A model generated the notes under the pieces. It searched no databases. It was not told the DNA's origin and saw nothing but the letters and a program-made list of their open reading frames with translations. The position numbers were made by a program, and so were the translations under genes. Of a stretch of 64,000 bases of DNA, positions 19,490 to 33,089 are shown piece by piece. Within the stretch, counting starts at the first letter, position 1. Every line of letters starts with the position of its first letter. Source of the DNA: Synanceia verrucosa. Its lineage: Eukaryota; Chordata; Actinopteri; Perciformes; Synanceiidae. The stretch lies in the NCBI GenBank assembly GCA_029721515.1, contig CM056550.1, positions 21,093,619 to 21,157,618 of the forward strand, given 5' to 3'.

Positions 19490-22400
19490 CCATGTCTTGA
19501 GTTGCATTTTAACCGCCGATGTGAGGGGCAGTATTGCGCTAGAATGCTGTCTGGTCTGCGACATGATTTGTAAAGTCAACCTTCTGAAGTTTTGAATTTA
19601 TTTAATTTGATTTGGTCAGCATTTTTATATTATGATTAATATTTTTGCACCTTTTATTAAAAAAATAAACGATTAAGGCTTTGTATTACACTTGCATTGT
19701 TCCATTCAGTTGTGTCATGATTACAAATTCTATTTATATTTCAATTTATCCTGAAATTTAAAATTGAAGATAATTTTAACAGTCATAAAAGACGAAAGTG
19801 TTGCACTGATGCTATGTTGATAAAACTCATGCGCAGTGGTTGATCCTGTTTGTCACCCCTGCATGACTGGGTGCCCCATTTGGACTACCCCTATGAAAAA
19901 ATTCTGAACACGTCACTGGGTTACAGACTGAAAGACAAAGAGGCAAAATGTAAGATGAGTCACTCAAAGCAAACAGCAGCAGCAGCGAAATGAAAATATA
20001 GGGGTGAATGAGGGGGAAAAAAATAATCAATATAGTCCTTGAATTTTCTTTTCATCCACCTGTTTTGACTCATTTTCCTGTTTCACAAAAAGCTCCATTA
20101 ACATCTACTTCACACAGATGTGTAGGACGCACACACAGTGTTAGAAAGAGAAAACAGCTGAGTGGAGGCATGTCTCGTTTCAGAAATATCAAGGCTTCTC
20201 TGGTCGATGTGACTCACCGGCCGGCGGCTCCTAAACACACAACAAAGTCTTCATCTAAAATGAAGGAGAAGAACGTAACGGAGCGGCGGGCCAATTAGCC
20301 TCAACGTGGAGGAAACAGGACTTGTCAGTGAATATGTGAAGGGCAGACGAGGAGAGCGAGAGGGGGGTTTGTATGCTAATGTGTGTCTCAGAGGTGCTGG
20401 TGTCCTGGAGGAGACGAACCTGAGACTGAAAACCACATGTGACCCTGGAGAAGCACTTCGCCTGACACTGGATGATTGACTGCTGGGCAGCGAAAGATAT
20501 GCACATTTATTTAACTTTCCACAGTGCAAGGACCAAATTAATTATTTGGAAGAACGGGGGGAAAATGGCGCAGAATATAGAAATTACACTAAATTAGATG
20601 AGAATTAAAATCAGTACTATGCAGTTATAGTCAGGTGAGACCTGTAGGGTCATAAAGCGACCTTCACCTTTATATATTGTATATTTAGGCTACTTTTACA
20701 TGAATATATCCACAATTAAGATACTCCAGCTGCTGTCAACAGTTAAAGAAAGTAGCTCTGTGCTTAGCTAAATGATAAATCTATTGTTTACCACTGCCTT
20801 GGTGCAGCATGTTAGCAGGCTAACATGTGCTAATTACCAATATATGCAAAGTGCATCTGAGGCTGATAGCACTATCACTAGTTTTACTGTTATTTGGTCA
20901 AAATTAGTCAAAGTTCTGACCAGTTGGTGTTTTATAAAATTACTGGACTACAGATGTTGTAATATTTTTATCCTGAGAAGAACATAATCTCCATGGACGT
21001 TAATCCATGATTGATGATCTCTGATTGCTGCCAACCTGTTTCACCTGCTCCAATCCACTCACCTGTGACACCTCAACTCATCACACCTGCAGTATTTAAA
21101 CCACAGCTCTTCACATGTGTGTTTACAAGTGTATATATGACTCTATCTTATGCCCTTATTTTGAAAAAGACAGTGTTTCTACTAAGCTATTTAAACAGCT
21201 AATGAAAGTGATTAATATAACCAGTTTTTCCACTGTGTGAGCACAACATCCCATGCTTGAAAAATGTTGGCTTTGTGTAAATCCAAAACCTGCTTTCAGC
21301 ATACATGTTTGTGTATGAAATTAGCTGTGTTCCTCCTTTCAATTAGCGTTTTTTGGGGGACATGTGTCTCTACAAACTGTTGGCCTAAAAGATTTCCTAA
21401 AGTTATTATGGGATTCATCATCTGGTTACCATAGCGGTGTGTGCCAAACTGAATGACAATATTTGTTTATCAAATATTTTATTTCTGAAGGGCAAGGGCG
21501 AAAAGAAGAGGGCACTTTAGAGTGATTTCGAGGACAATTTAGTATGTGTTTTTGCCACCCAAGAGGGCATTTTAGTGTGCTTTCTCCACCCATCAGGACA
21601 GTTTAGCTAGCGCTTTTCAACAATCGAGTCATGTGATGGTTGATCGCATGCACACCACTGGTGTTTATAGACTAAATAAAACTGAAACATCTCTAATCTA
21701 TCAGGGTCAAGGAAGAACGCATGTGTGTCAGAAGAGACTGAGCTCTTCAACAAGCCTCTCCAAGCCTAATTAAGACACTCGGCTGATTACTTGTCTGATT
21801 AGGCAGCTCAGACCATCTCTGATATCACCGAACGACACCGGCTGATCCCGCTTGAAAAACATTGTTAACACATATAGGTGCCACCCAACATGGCTGCCAT
21901 TTGAGCGCTTCTGAATACTTTTTTTCCCCCCATCTCCCGTGTCTCGCTGGATTTTAAAAAAAAAAACAAAGCCGCCAGGTTTCCCTGCTCGCCGTCCTCT
22001 TGGTTCCTCTCGTCTCGCCTGATCTGTCAGCGAGTGTCTCCCAGCCATCACTCTGCCTGACAGACGGACTATCTCTGAGTCGTCAGTCATCTCCACCCGG
22101 CAGGGACACCCCCTGCAACACAGCCGTCACACTGCAGATGAAGAGAGGCCCCATGTCTCCTGAAACAGGGAGCATGAGAGGAATATTTCTCCTGATTAAG
22201 GAGCCTCCCCTGTCATGTGGTCATTAGCATCGCTATCAGTGGGTAGAAAGTGAATTTTAATAGTCAGGCTGAGGTTTGACCTTGGAGTAGGGGAGCATAT
22301 TTCTGCTCTAATCAGCCTGCACCACTCGAACCTGATCTGAAGCGCAGCATGTTTCAATAAAATCAATCCTGTTTGCCAAAAGTAAAAACTTGACGGCAAT

Positions 22401-23238
22401 GTTTTTCAGATTAAAGAGATCGGGAGGAGATGATGAAACAGTTTAAACTACCAAATTACACTCTCAATTATGTTTTGAGGGAAACACATTTTCTTCCAGA
22501 TTACGGTGGCAGTTGAAGCGTTTTAAGCACTTGGTGTGAAAGTAAATGTCAATAAAACTTCTTGTTCCCCTGGATACAAGTCTAGTGTTTCGTTACTTTT
22601 CAAAAAAAGTGCAGAACAAGATGTTATTTCAAATCGAAAGATCCAAAAATGGACAATACAGTTTCTATTTCTGACAGATAAATAAAATAGCTTCCATTGT
22701 AGAAACCACATTTGCATTGAATCGGTTTTCCTGCTGTGTTTCATCTGTGGGTAATGATGCTCGTGTTCAAGTCTGGCAGGGATTATACACTGGTTGCCGA
22801 AAACACCCTCTGGTTTCACCAGTGGTGTGTCCGTTGGAGGCAATTTTCATTTAAACTGGGGCAGATGTGGAGTTATAATTGCTTTGACAGATGAGGTGTG
22901 TTTTAGCATGTGTGAATGCTTGTGTAAATAAGCCATTCTTGATATAGACATGAGCTCCCACTGCTACCGTAAAGCTCCTCTCTTTATCTCCCTTCACACA
23001 AAACTCTAGGCGTCCTCACGGAAACAAAGACAACACGGCTCCAGTTTGTCCACAGCCAATCAGAGCAGCTCTTCTGACAACAAGTGGACGGCTGTTTGAA
23101 GTGGCATCAAGTGCAGTTTTCCCGTCCAAACACTGAGCATCGGCGCTCACACAGATGCCCACAGTGACCTTGCTTTATCATGTGTATCCACAGTGTTTGT
23201 GAGTCACTGAGCTTTTTAATATTCTGTGTGTGTCCTAG
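19490..23238. other. Intergenic, repeat remnants, no gene recognised
   Basis: Contains a piece of a widespread teleost repeat at 20770-20905 ('gcatgttagcaggctaacatg' and 'ctgaggctgatagcactatcac'). A 42-codon stretch starting at 20170 looks protein-like but has no splice sites or homologue I know. Confidence 0.45.
20770..20905. repeat. Teleost 'gttagcatgctaacat' dispersed repeat, degraded
   Basis: Characteristic words 'agcatgttagcaggctaacatg', 'ctgaggctgat' and 'agttttactgttatttggtca'. Another piece of the same family lies at 59695-59800 within a grin2c intron. Confidence 0.5.
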
Positions 23239-23299
23239 AATGAGGAGGTGATGATGGAGGACGAACTGTTGATCAAATTCAGCTGTGCATACTCTTCTA
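23239..23299 (+). other. Isolated exon-like segment (61 nt)
   Basis: Acceptor 'gtgtgtgtcctag' ends at 23238 and donor 'tctta-type a|gtaagt' begins at 23300 (actual bases 'cttcta|gtaagt'). Only one frame is open, encoding NEEVMMEDELLIKFSCAYSS. I do not recognise the peptide, and no partner exon was found in tens of kilobases on either side. It could be a chance pattern, an alternative 3' exon, or a lone exon of a non-coding transcript. Confidence 0.2.
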
Positions 23300-23385
23300 G
23301 TAAGTCATGGTACATATTACTGTTGTTCATTATACTATTTATGTCTTTAACACAAGTTCATTGAAACTTGCTTTTGTCCAGTCCA

Positions 23386-23818
23386 TTAACTCATTGAGTG
23401 CCAGCTGTTTTATTAAAAAAAAAAAGGCCTTGTTCCAACGTTTTTGGCCATTTTGAGTCATATTTCTAGTCCTACAGAATGTTTTGTACTCTGTCTCTGA
23501 AAACACTGAATAGCTCAAATAAAAGAAGACCCTCTATTTCGTCATGAAAAAAAATATCTTTTTTACCTTGTTCCATTTTATCAGAGGTAGAGAAGAGGCC
23601 ACTATCATCAAAGTCACCACTTTTTGTCCAGAATCCGTCCGTTTTACTCTAATCTCGATCGTCTCCACTTCCTGCTTTGATCTCCGTGGATTATACTGTC
23701 TCTTTTTGCTCTGACTACATCTCCCAGAAGCCCCAACATTACTCACAGGCTGCGGGAGACTGTGATCGGTAATCCACTGCCAAAAAAACACTAGCGTATC
23801 ATTATGTCAAAGAGTTAA
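23386..23818. mobile_element. TTAA-flanked miniature element, copy 3
   Basis: Starts TTAACTCATTGAGTGCC and ends 'gtcaaagagttaa'. The right inverted end has lost a few bases, but TTAA is kept on both sides. Confidence 0.75.
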
Positions 23819-25340
23819 GACACATCTGAAATACAAACACAGACTCAATATTTTAGCTATTCCTACCTAAAACAAAATTAGGCCAGGAACAATGAAGTTG
23901 GAGCCTGGGATACATTTCAATTAACAGAATCTTCTGATTAAAATTATTAAAATTTGACTGATTTGCATATTAATGTGTTTGCTTGGAAGTGCATTTAATC
24001 AGTGATTCATTAAAAAGTATATTAATTATTCATCATATTTCATTTTTTTGTTTACTAACAATGAAAACAACATTGGTACAGATAATATGCAAGTGGTTTC
24101 TTCCATGCCTAAGTAAACTTAGAAAATATTAAATATTATATTGCACATCATAATTTTCAGAATAGCTCCATCCAGGACCGGTTTTAATTTACATTTTCAA
24201 ATTAATGTTCTTCAGTTGTGGATCAGAATGAGGAAGATAACGTTTAACTTTTACACATTTTAATTACAGCCCCTGCACACACATGGTGTCCATGACGACA
24301 GTCGTTAGTGACCAGGATCTGTTTCCTCGCTGTATCCCTCAACAGATCCCAGACCAGCGCTGACATCATGGCCAAATGTTTCACCGCGGCCTCCTGTGAT
24401 TAAGACCAGAAGACGGTTTTAACGGCGTTTCCTGGTTGAGGACATATGAGAGGAGCCAAGATGGCTGCCTGTCCTCATGGGGCCAACACGATACTTTAAT
24501 CACCTCACACCTATCCTCCGCTTCATCCTCCCATTCCAGATGCCCAGAGCAGACAGCCAAAGTCTGGAGATCATTTTTTATCTTGTCTTTCCCTCCATTT
24601 TCTCGTCCTTCTCTGTCCTATTTCTCCTCTTCCCATGTCCTTAACTCTTTCTCTAGCTTGTCGTCCTCGCTATTTATTACTTATTGACCATCTCTCTGTC
24701 GCTCTCTGCTTCTCTCGCCCTCTTTTCTCTCTGTCTCAACATGCGATCTATGAAGACAAATGTCACCCCAAGGATACATGACGCCTTTTTTCCGGCCAAA
24801 GTCAATCTGCCGCTATGTAACAAGGATATATCCTCACTGAAAAGGACAGAGAAGGGAGGAGAACAAAACAAAATATTAATAATTTCTGCACAACCATTGG
24901 CTCATACATTCATCCTGTCTCTTGGGGAAAAGATAAGTCTGGTTTATTATATCTATTATAACAACCGGGGTCTTGTTTTCTTAGCTTTGGACATCATTTC
25001 CATCAGAAATGATGACAAAGTACTCACAAGACTAAGTGGTGATCTCTGGAAACATGGCGGCAATGAGCCGACTTTGACGCAGGAAAAAAGGTTGACTAAG
25101 ATTTCTTCAGTTAAATAGTTTGAATTTTCCAGAAACTGTGTGAATATCTAGATTCATTGTGAATAAAATGTTATTTACAGATCTGCTGATTAAATCAACA
25201 AGCTGACAAACTAGTTTGAGGTCATTTATTCTTTATAGATGGCAACTGATTATCAATTATAAAAACACAACCACCTGTCTCTAACTTTACTGGAGGTAAA
25301 CAGAAAAAAGTGGACAAAACTCAAACAAGATATATGGACA
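23819..25340. other. Intergenic, no gene recognised
   Basis: AT-rich up to 24240, then a GC-balanced block at 24270-24470 that looks less repetitive and could be conserved non-coding DNA. A C/T-rich run follows at 24580-24740. No supported exon. Confidence 0.4.
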
Positions 25341-25880
25341 GGGTGGCACGGTGGTCTAGTGCAGTGTTTCCCAACCTTGGTCCTCGGGACCTACTAACCT
25401 GCGTGTTTTAGAAGTAACTCTGCTCCAACACACCTGATTCAAATGATCAGCTCGTCATCAAGCTCTGCTAAAGCCTGATAATGATGCACTGCTTTCAATC
25501 AGGTGTGCTGTAGCAGGGTGACATCTAAAACATGCAGAATAGTGGGTCCCAAGGACCAGGGCCGTGAAACACTGGTCTAGTGGTTAGCACTGTCGCCTCA
25601 CAGCAAGAAGGTACCTGGTTCGATTCCCGGCCCTGGGTCTTTCTGTGTGGAGTTTGCATGGTCTTCCCGTGTCTGCGTGGGTTCTCTCCGGGTACTCCGG
25701 CTTCCTCCCACCATCCAAAATTTAGGTATGGGGATTAGGGGATTTAGGTTAATTGTGAATGTGAATGGTTGTCTGTCTCTATGTGCCCTGCGATGAGGTG
25801 GCGACTTGTCCAGGGTGCCTTTCACCCTAAGACAGCTGGGATAGGCTCTAGCCCTCGGTAGAAAATGGATGGATGGATAA
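25341..25880 (+). mobile_element. tRNA-derived SINE with LINE-like tail, split by a hAT insertion
   Basis: The 5' piece 'ggtggcacggtggtctagtg' (25342-25361) is interrupted and resumes at 25575 with 'gtctagtggttagcac', then box B GGTTCGATTCCC (25618-25629). The long conserved tail contains 'ggcttcctcccacc', 'gtccagggtgcc' and 'tgggataggctc', and ends in (TGGA)n/(ATGG)n. This is a typical teleost SINE body. Confidence 0.75.
25362..25574. mobile_element. hAT-type miniature element nested in the SINE, perfect 8-bp target duplication
   Basis: Inverted ends CAGTGTTTCCC.. and ..GTGAAACACTG extend inward (TTGGTCCTCGGGACC against GGTCCCAAGGACCA). It is flanked by GTCTAGTG at 25354-25361 and 25575-25582. 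The length of 213 bp, the ends and the 8-bp duplication fit hAT (Charlie-like) elements. Confidence 0.85.
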
Positions 25881-26204
25881 ATGGACACTGCTGTGTGCAA
25901 CAGGTGATTTTTAAACCAATTTAATTAAATAACCTGTTACTGAAAAGCTCTCAGTATCTGTATTGCAACTTCTAAGATTCTTTAATTAGCCATATGTCTG
26001 TATTATACTGATAAAAAGTTTGCTTTTACCAGTTATTAAATGGTAACAAACAAATGTGCAAGAATTTAATTTCCCCAAATGTGCAATGGCTTTTATTGTA
26101 GCAGTAAGTGTGCCTTATTACTGTAAATATTAGCTTATTTTCTTAGAAAACTTCTTACAAACTTTTATTTTTTTTAAGCCTGACTATTTTCTGCACTAAG
26201 CACC

Positions 26205-26277
26205 ATGTAGAGCAGCCCTCCTCATTTCATTGTATGCACTGTCATGTAATGACAATAAAGGCTCTTGATTGATTGAA
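26205..26277 (+). repeat. LINE-tail-like sequence
   Basis: 'tcatttcattgtatgcactg' followed by 'gacaataaaggctcttgatt' and two 'gattga' units is the usual 3' ending of a fish non-LTR element. No reverse transcriptase is present. Confidence 0.45.
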
Positions 26278-29200
26278 ACAGTCACAATCTGATGGATGTT
26301 TGTCCAGCTGGCAACAGTACACTGTTATTATTACTGATAGGGATGATGTCCAAAAGTATAAAAAGGAAGTTGCAACAGCCCGAATGATGCTTTAATGAGG
26401 CTGTTTGTCTTCCTGTTTGGTCTATTATATCATGGGGTTTAACTTACAGTAATACAAAGAGCAAATGTGAATGTGTGTGTGGAGGAATGAGCAGCTTGTG
26501 TGTCCGTGCATGACAGCGTAATTCATCCTGTTGTGACACTAATTCTGAGGCATCGTATTGATTGGCCCTGATGGAGGCTGAGGCGTCAAGCAGAAGGACA
26601 CTTGTCTCTGTCCGTCCATGGCAGCCGACTCGTGCACATGTCTGGAGTTGTCACATCAGTGGATGGAAATAGAAATAGAAAGAATTCATGCAGTTCAGTG
26701 ATTAGACGACTGTTTCCGTCCACCAACCACTGGTTGCCTTGCTCCTCGTGGAGTCTGACACATTTTAACGGCTGAAAAAGGAAGACTTGAGCCACTAAAA
26801 GTTTTATATCAAAACAACCCCATCTTTAGATGATTTCTGCTTTGTGTTTGTCATCTTTACCTGCCATCAGTGTTTAAAATGAACGTTAAGTTAGGGGGCA
26901 GCTGCACATCATAAACCGTGTCGGTGTGCACGGTCTGACCAATGAAACCACTGCTTCTGTTTGCACAGGTTGGTTCAGACCTTAATTGGTCTTTTAATGG
27001 GGCTTTCTTTAAAGGTCTAACCGGTGCTTTGCAGGGTAGCCAGAGCGAGGGTCCTCAGGGTGTTTTCGGGTGTCTCAGCTGATTGCCTGCCTGCCTGTTT
27101 GCTCTCAATCTGTCAGTTTTGTGGCCATACTGGCAAGACAGGAAGTGGAATAGCCAGAGAACACTGTGTGTGTTGGTAGTGAAGGCGTCTGTATGGCACG
27201 CCATCCTTCAGGCTGCGCCACGACAGGACCCATCTGCCAGCCAAAACAGAGGCATCGGTCGGAGGAACTCTGGCACAAACAGCTCTCACCTCAGTCGTCC
27301 TCCTCTGCATTCATGCAGTCATCCTTCTCCTCTGTTCACCTCATCCACTCTCCGCTGTTCATCTCATTCCCATCCACCTTTTTCACTTTATCTGCACACA
27401 GACGAGCCTCTTTTGTTTAATATGAGGAATATACAAAGCACGCCCTTAACTGAAAGCTATTTTAGACTTGTGAAATGTTCCAAGCTGTATTTTATTTTTG
27501 CATTAAATCCCTTCTTATATCCATCGGTTACTCCCTTTATCCCTCCCACTCTCTCTGAAACAGGTGGGTGGATTAACGTAGCAGTCCTATTGATTTATCT
27601 CGCTGAAAAGGCGGATTTCAGTGGGTGTTTTGCAGACCCATCGGTGTTATGTCATACCAGCAGACTTCCTCTACCTCTGGTGGATTCACCCTCGCAGTTA
27701 AGAATTAAGAAGGGTCAAAAGGTCGTACATATGTATTTTTGTGTGTGTTTGTTGGCTTGTCTGGCCCCAGATGGGCTAACTGGGAGGTGATTAGCATCCC
27801 GTCACTGTTGGAGTGTGAGTGACAGACTTTCTCATCTGGAGCCGTTGACACACCGACACACACACTGAGCTGATTTTACACGTACATAAAGGAAAATGCA
27901 AATACTAGTCCGCCAAGTTGCAAGGGCAAACACACACACGCTCCCATTATTCTGCTTGCTATGACCTGTTCATCCGTGCAGAAAGCAAATGTTTTTCCAT
28001 GAGCTTAGTTTATTGAGAGAGAGCAGGTTCAACCTTTACACATGATAAACAAAAGGCGACGCTTTCAGAAGGACTGACTTTCCCTGTCTTCATTCAGCTG
28101 CAGTGACTGTCAGGTCCGGTTTGGGACAGCGAGGCCCCTTTCCAGTAATTAGCAAGCTGTTCCAGACATTTTGGCGTGTCTTAGTCGGAGAAGCACAGGT
28201 GTTTTTCACTAACATTAATGGGATCTGCATCGTGCAGGCCAGCTCACTGGAAAAAGATCACAAACAACCTCTTCTTACTGTATATAATGTCCAGCCTCAG
28301 GAGACGAACGAGCTGCCATCATTAAAATGACATCATCTGTTAATGAACAGCCATATGTTCCTGTGACATAAAGTGTATTTACTGTATTTATATGAGGTTA
28401 ATTTGTCTTTCTAATGAAGGCTGACATGAAACAGATGCATGTGAGCACACACTGTGCAGGAAAAGGCCCTAAAATAATGATGACAGCCGTTCACCAACAG
28501 TTATACACGTCTTTAAAATGATCTAGGTCTCGTGTTTTTTATTTAACTACATAATACTCGTACACCCAGAGAAAGACGACCTCGGTAAGATCCAGATTTA
28601 CACCATTTACCTTTGGATTGAAATCACATTAAATGGCTTTATTTTAATGATATAGAGGGATTGAAGGATGTGTAGGACTGAGGGCACAGTGACTTCTTTG
28701 GAGACTCAGGTATTAACAATTCAGTAATTATCATTAGTGTCATTATGTCCCTTCCTTCCCTCTCCTCCTCCTCCTCCTCTCCACGCTCTTCCTCCCTCTC
28801 CCATTGGCAAAGTGTAATCATCCAAGTTATCAATCATGGCGCGTTGCCCAAGGCGCAGAACTGTAATACCTGCAATGACGGAAGTGATTCATATCCACTG
28901 CTTGCTCATTTTATCAACACAGATGCATCAGACTGGATCAGACATTTATTCCCTCAGTCAATGGTTTGGATTTTTCAGTACACAAGCTATTTTTTTCCTT
29001 TATTTATCTAAAGTTGAGAGAAATAAAATGCTTCAGTGATTAACTGCGACAAGTCCATTATTATTTTATTAATTTTACAAACATGAATGCTCACGTTTTT
29101 AGAAAGTATATTTAAAAAGATGAGAATTTTCAGAATACTAATCTTAAAAGGTTTCAGATAGCAGTACTCATGTAGTTAGGATTAGGCTTAAAGGTTCATA

Positions 29201-31399
29201 CTGGAACGCGTTTGCATGCTGTATTATTAAAAAACAAACAAAAGTTTATTTTCTGACTGTTGGAAATATTTATTAAGATAACACAAGAATGGATAATGCA
29301 ACAACATAATGATGGACTCTATAAGAAGCAGGGACATCAGTCAAAAAAAGACTAAATAGAAAAATAAAGGTGATTAAAAATAAGTAGGTAACAGTGGAGT
29401 CATTATTTTATTATTTGTTATTGTATTTCTTACATATATCTTTATTTACGCTGCTGTAACAAATAAATTTTCTCCAATGCGATATCAATAAAAAAAAAAA
29501 ATATATATTTATATATTCTAAATGCTTTGTTTTTCACTTTCTATGAAACCATGTTGCCTGGCAACAGTTTGGGTTCATGTTTACTTCTTGTCAGCTGATG
29601 TTATTCGCAAACTGTAATATAGAGGAGATACATTTAGTATATTTACATTAAAAACAGTGGAATATTATTTTTAATAAGTCTTGGAAATCCTGGCAACTTG
29701 TTTCAAACCCGTTTCTGAAGGCAGGTTGTGTTTATTTCTCTGTGAGCGTCGACACTTTCTCTCCGTAACTTTCTTTGTTAAGGGAGTGAATGAGCTGTAA
29801 ATCATTAATAATAACAAATTCTTCAATCATAAAGAAATTTTCTAGAGATGCTAAACAAAAGCTCACCTGAAGCAGGTGCTAATCTCTAAAAACAGCTCAT
29901 TATTAATGACACATTAAAACCGTATTCTTCTGTGCCGTCTTTAGCATATGTTGGGTGTGGAATATTCATGTACAAACATTATTATTCAAGAGTGTTGCAC
30001 CCTTAGGTGTTGCAGTGGCCACATGCAGAGTACCTGTGGGTATGTGATGCCGACAAAGCAGCAGATTGTGAGCTTCATCTTTTAGGTTTTTGGATCCAGT
30101 TTGTAGTTCTGATGCTGAAGGGAAGAATATGGTCAGGTTGGGTGAATGTTTTATTTTTTTTTTTGTGAACTTTTCCTACAATAGAAGTCATTGGTTAGTA
30201 TAGTCGTACTTTTTTTTTTTTTTTTTTGTGTAGCACTATCTCCAAAATCATGCACAATGGCTTCTTTCAGTGTTTTATATTATCACATTTTTATTAACCC
30301 TCATAATTAAGTAATAGTAACGCCAACACCTTAATGTTGACTCAGCATATTTATTTATTTTTATATACTTTTACATGTTGTATACTTATTTATGTCACTC
30401 AACAAAACAATTTCTTGCTAAATTAGCATATAATAATTGGTTGAAATACTTTCCATCATTTTTTTATGTTCACCCAACAAACAACTATTTTGAGTGCGGG
30501 TCGGGATTTTTGTAAAAAAAAAATTACAGTTACAGTGTACTTTGTTTCATCTTGGGATGCCAGGGTTGAATCGATCACTGGATGAAGAAGTAAAATAAAA
30601 AGTACAGTTGACTTTTTATTTTTAATATCCAGTGAAAGTTGTTCTCTTGTCAACCTAAAGATTAATATCATAAACTAAATGGTTACACATGATCTCCATC
30701 ATGACAAACAGGAGATTTAAGAGCATCAGGAGATTGTTGTCTATATGTGAGAAACACATTACCTCTGTCACACTTCGTCTTATTCTGTCAAACTCTGACC
30801 TTCAGTGAGCCTCTGATGAGGTCGTTCCACTGACGGATGTTTGGGAGAAGCTTGTATTGCTTGCACAGGGGTTTTATTATGAGAAAAAAAATCTGTATGA
30901 ACCCCATTACCAAAATAGAGATAATACAGAACTTTATCTACACTTGAAGAAATTCTCTGTTCAAAAAATGACAACACAAGAATAAGAAAATAATAAGCAG
31001 TACAGTGTATAAGAAGTAATCTTTAACTTTGTTCCTAATAGAATGAAATAAAACATATTTTGAAATAAGACAACTAAACCAGAAAAGCACTATTAAAAAA
31101 AATAATGCATGATATTCTGTCATTGTGTTATTTATTGATATGATTAATTAAAAAATATTGTTTGCAGTGGAAAAATATTTTTTTTCTGATATTTAGTACA
31201 TAATGTAAATATTTCTATTTATTCTATTTCTAGTTTTATCTAGGGTTTTTTTTTTTTTTTTTGCTTGCGACTGGATTTCCACATACAAACAGAAAGGAAT
31301 AAAACCTCCCTGTGCAGGTTAACCTCCAGGTGTCTGTGACATGACGTACGTACTCATTTCCTCTTTGAGCTCTCACACAGTCAGTCGTCTGATCTGTGC

Positions 31400-31530
31400 T
31401 GAGCTCCAGGTTGGAGGTCATGAATCAGGACGAGCAGGGAAGACAGGGGTGCTGAGTCTGGAAGACCCCCCTGTGGGTTCCCATCTGTGTGATGGAGGGG
31501 TCGAGCTGATCTGGGCCATCATCTGTGTGC
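31400..31530. repeat. Dispersed repeat, member 1
   Basis: Shares 'gctccaggttggaggtcatga' and 'gggttcccatctgt' blocks with 34548-34650 in the same orientation. Family unknown. Confidence 0.55.
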
Positions 31531-32505
31531 AGAATGCAGGGCAGAGAGTGACACATGGATGCTTTACTGCGTTAAAATGCTTTACTGTGTGTTCAGTTGA
31601 GAAGGTAGAAGTAACAAGATGGTAAAGTTTAGCAAATGTTCTGCTTTCAAAACTTTCCAGGAACTCCGGTTATTTTTGTTATTTTCCTCCAAGGCCCTCT
31701 TGTTTTCCTCTTATCTCTGTACGTTTATGAAGTGCTGTCTTACAGCCTCGGGATCAGTGCAGATTTTTTTACTTTCCCCCCTCTTAGACTGCTATGGGAA
31801 TGCTTTTTTTTCACTCCAGGTTCTGGCAAGGGACAAGAATCAAAACAGACAACTTTACTGCCGAAATTACAGGTTGCAAACAAAGCCTGCAAGACCCCTT
31901 CACGCCGTCTGAGAGCTTTTCAGGCTTCACTCTGGATGTCAACTTTGAAAAATATCTCAGAGTTTAAAAGTTGCAGGGCGGCTCAAACCTTTATTTCTTC
32001 ACCCAGGTGCTGAATTAGCTGCACCACAGATCCCAACAGGACTGGACTGTTTCTTGATGACCCGTCTCTCTGCAGCGGGACATTGTCATTTGTGTGCAAA
32101 AACTGCACCATTCTTGAATTTGGCACATCGTTTGAAATGGATCCAAGTAGATATATTAAGCTCAGAAACAGGACTTTCAACCAGGAGACTGGAGTTCAAA
32201 ACCCAAAGTGTTGCTACATTGTCGTGAAAATTGTTTGGGTCATGTTTTCTGTATTTCCGTTACAATGTTTTCACAACCACTAAGTTTTTCCTAAACCTAA
32301 ATGTATAAGTTGTTGCCTGAACTAGGGACGTTAACATTGCTTTTGTTACACGGTGTAAAAATGACAATAAAAGGCTTAAATACGTTTTTCACCTGTGCTA
32401 TTTATACACCGTCCTATAGATACAGGCAGGAAGTACTGTGACATTATATCACTGTGGGAAAAAGTGCAGCAAGGTATGCTATGACTACAGTCCTTCTCTA
32501 AATTT

Positions 32506-32895
32506 TAAAGCTATAGTTGGTAATGTAGGAGAGCTAGCAAGATTTGAAAGTGGCACTTCCTCTAAGCTCCGCCCCTCGTCCCCCTCCCATCAGTGCTCTG
32601 TCCAAAGCCACGCCCCTTTCCTGCTAACTTTGTATTTCTGCAGAGGAGTGTGCTGAATATGATGCGAGACGGGGGGGGGGCGTGGGCTGGATGAGACATG
32701 AAGGCATCTGATTGGTTCTTCCATTTGACCCGAGTGGTAGTTTATTGGTCAGTTTTTTTGCAGCTGCCACAGAGGTCTGATTCTTTTCCTTCCTTTTTCT
32801 GAACACATAATGTATTGACTGCTCTCAGGATGGAAGGACCATTTCACCCAGTAGAATAAACAGTGTTTCTGAACAGAATGACAGACTATAGCTTC
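32506..32895. mobile_element. Miniature element with 'ctatag' inverted ends
   Basis: The left end 'aaagctatagttggtaatg' and right end 'gacagactatagctt' are inverted around GCTATAG. Interior blocks recur at 39310-40175 (longer, same orientation) and 17866-18046 (partial). No coding capacity. Confidence 0.6.
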
Positions 32896-33089
32896 AACAA
32901 ATAGACTTTACTGTGTTGGTGTGAGGACTTGAAATACACAGGAGAGGCTGCAGTGGTGAGTCAGTGTGTACTAGTACATGGGGTTGAAAAACAGGTCAGT
33001 GAGGCGATATTTCACAGTTGTATTGATGCAGCTTTGTCCTCTGGGACGAACTGTTGTATTTTAGTGACATTGCTTTGTCCTGCACATGA

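Larger units (their letters stand above)
25881..32505. other. Intergenic, no gene recognised
   Basis: Mostly AT-rich. There is a LINE-tail-like end at 26205-26277 ('tcattgtatgcactgtcatg' then 'acaataaaggctcttgattgattga'), a C/T-rich run at 28748-28800, and A/T homopolymers near 29490, 30150, 30210 and 31245. The stretch 31400-31530 shares sequence with 34548-34650 ('ctccaggttggaggtcatga' and 'gggttcccatctgt'). The open stretch at 27083-27790 starts at TTG and is judged chance. Confidence 0.45.

Noticed and set aside
20170..20298. Protein-like stretch MSRFRNIKASLVDVTHRP...
   Set aside because: No splice signals, no homologue I can name, and the opposite strand is equally open. Left unassigned.
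27083..27790. 235-codon open stretch on the + strand
   Set aside because: It begins at TTG and has no ATG for the first ~110 codons. It has no recognisable domain and mixed low-complexity composition, so it is probably a chance run.
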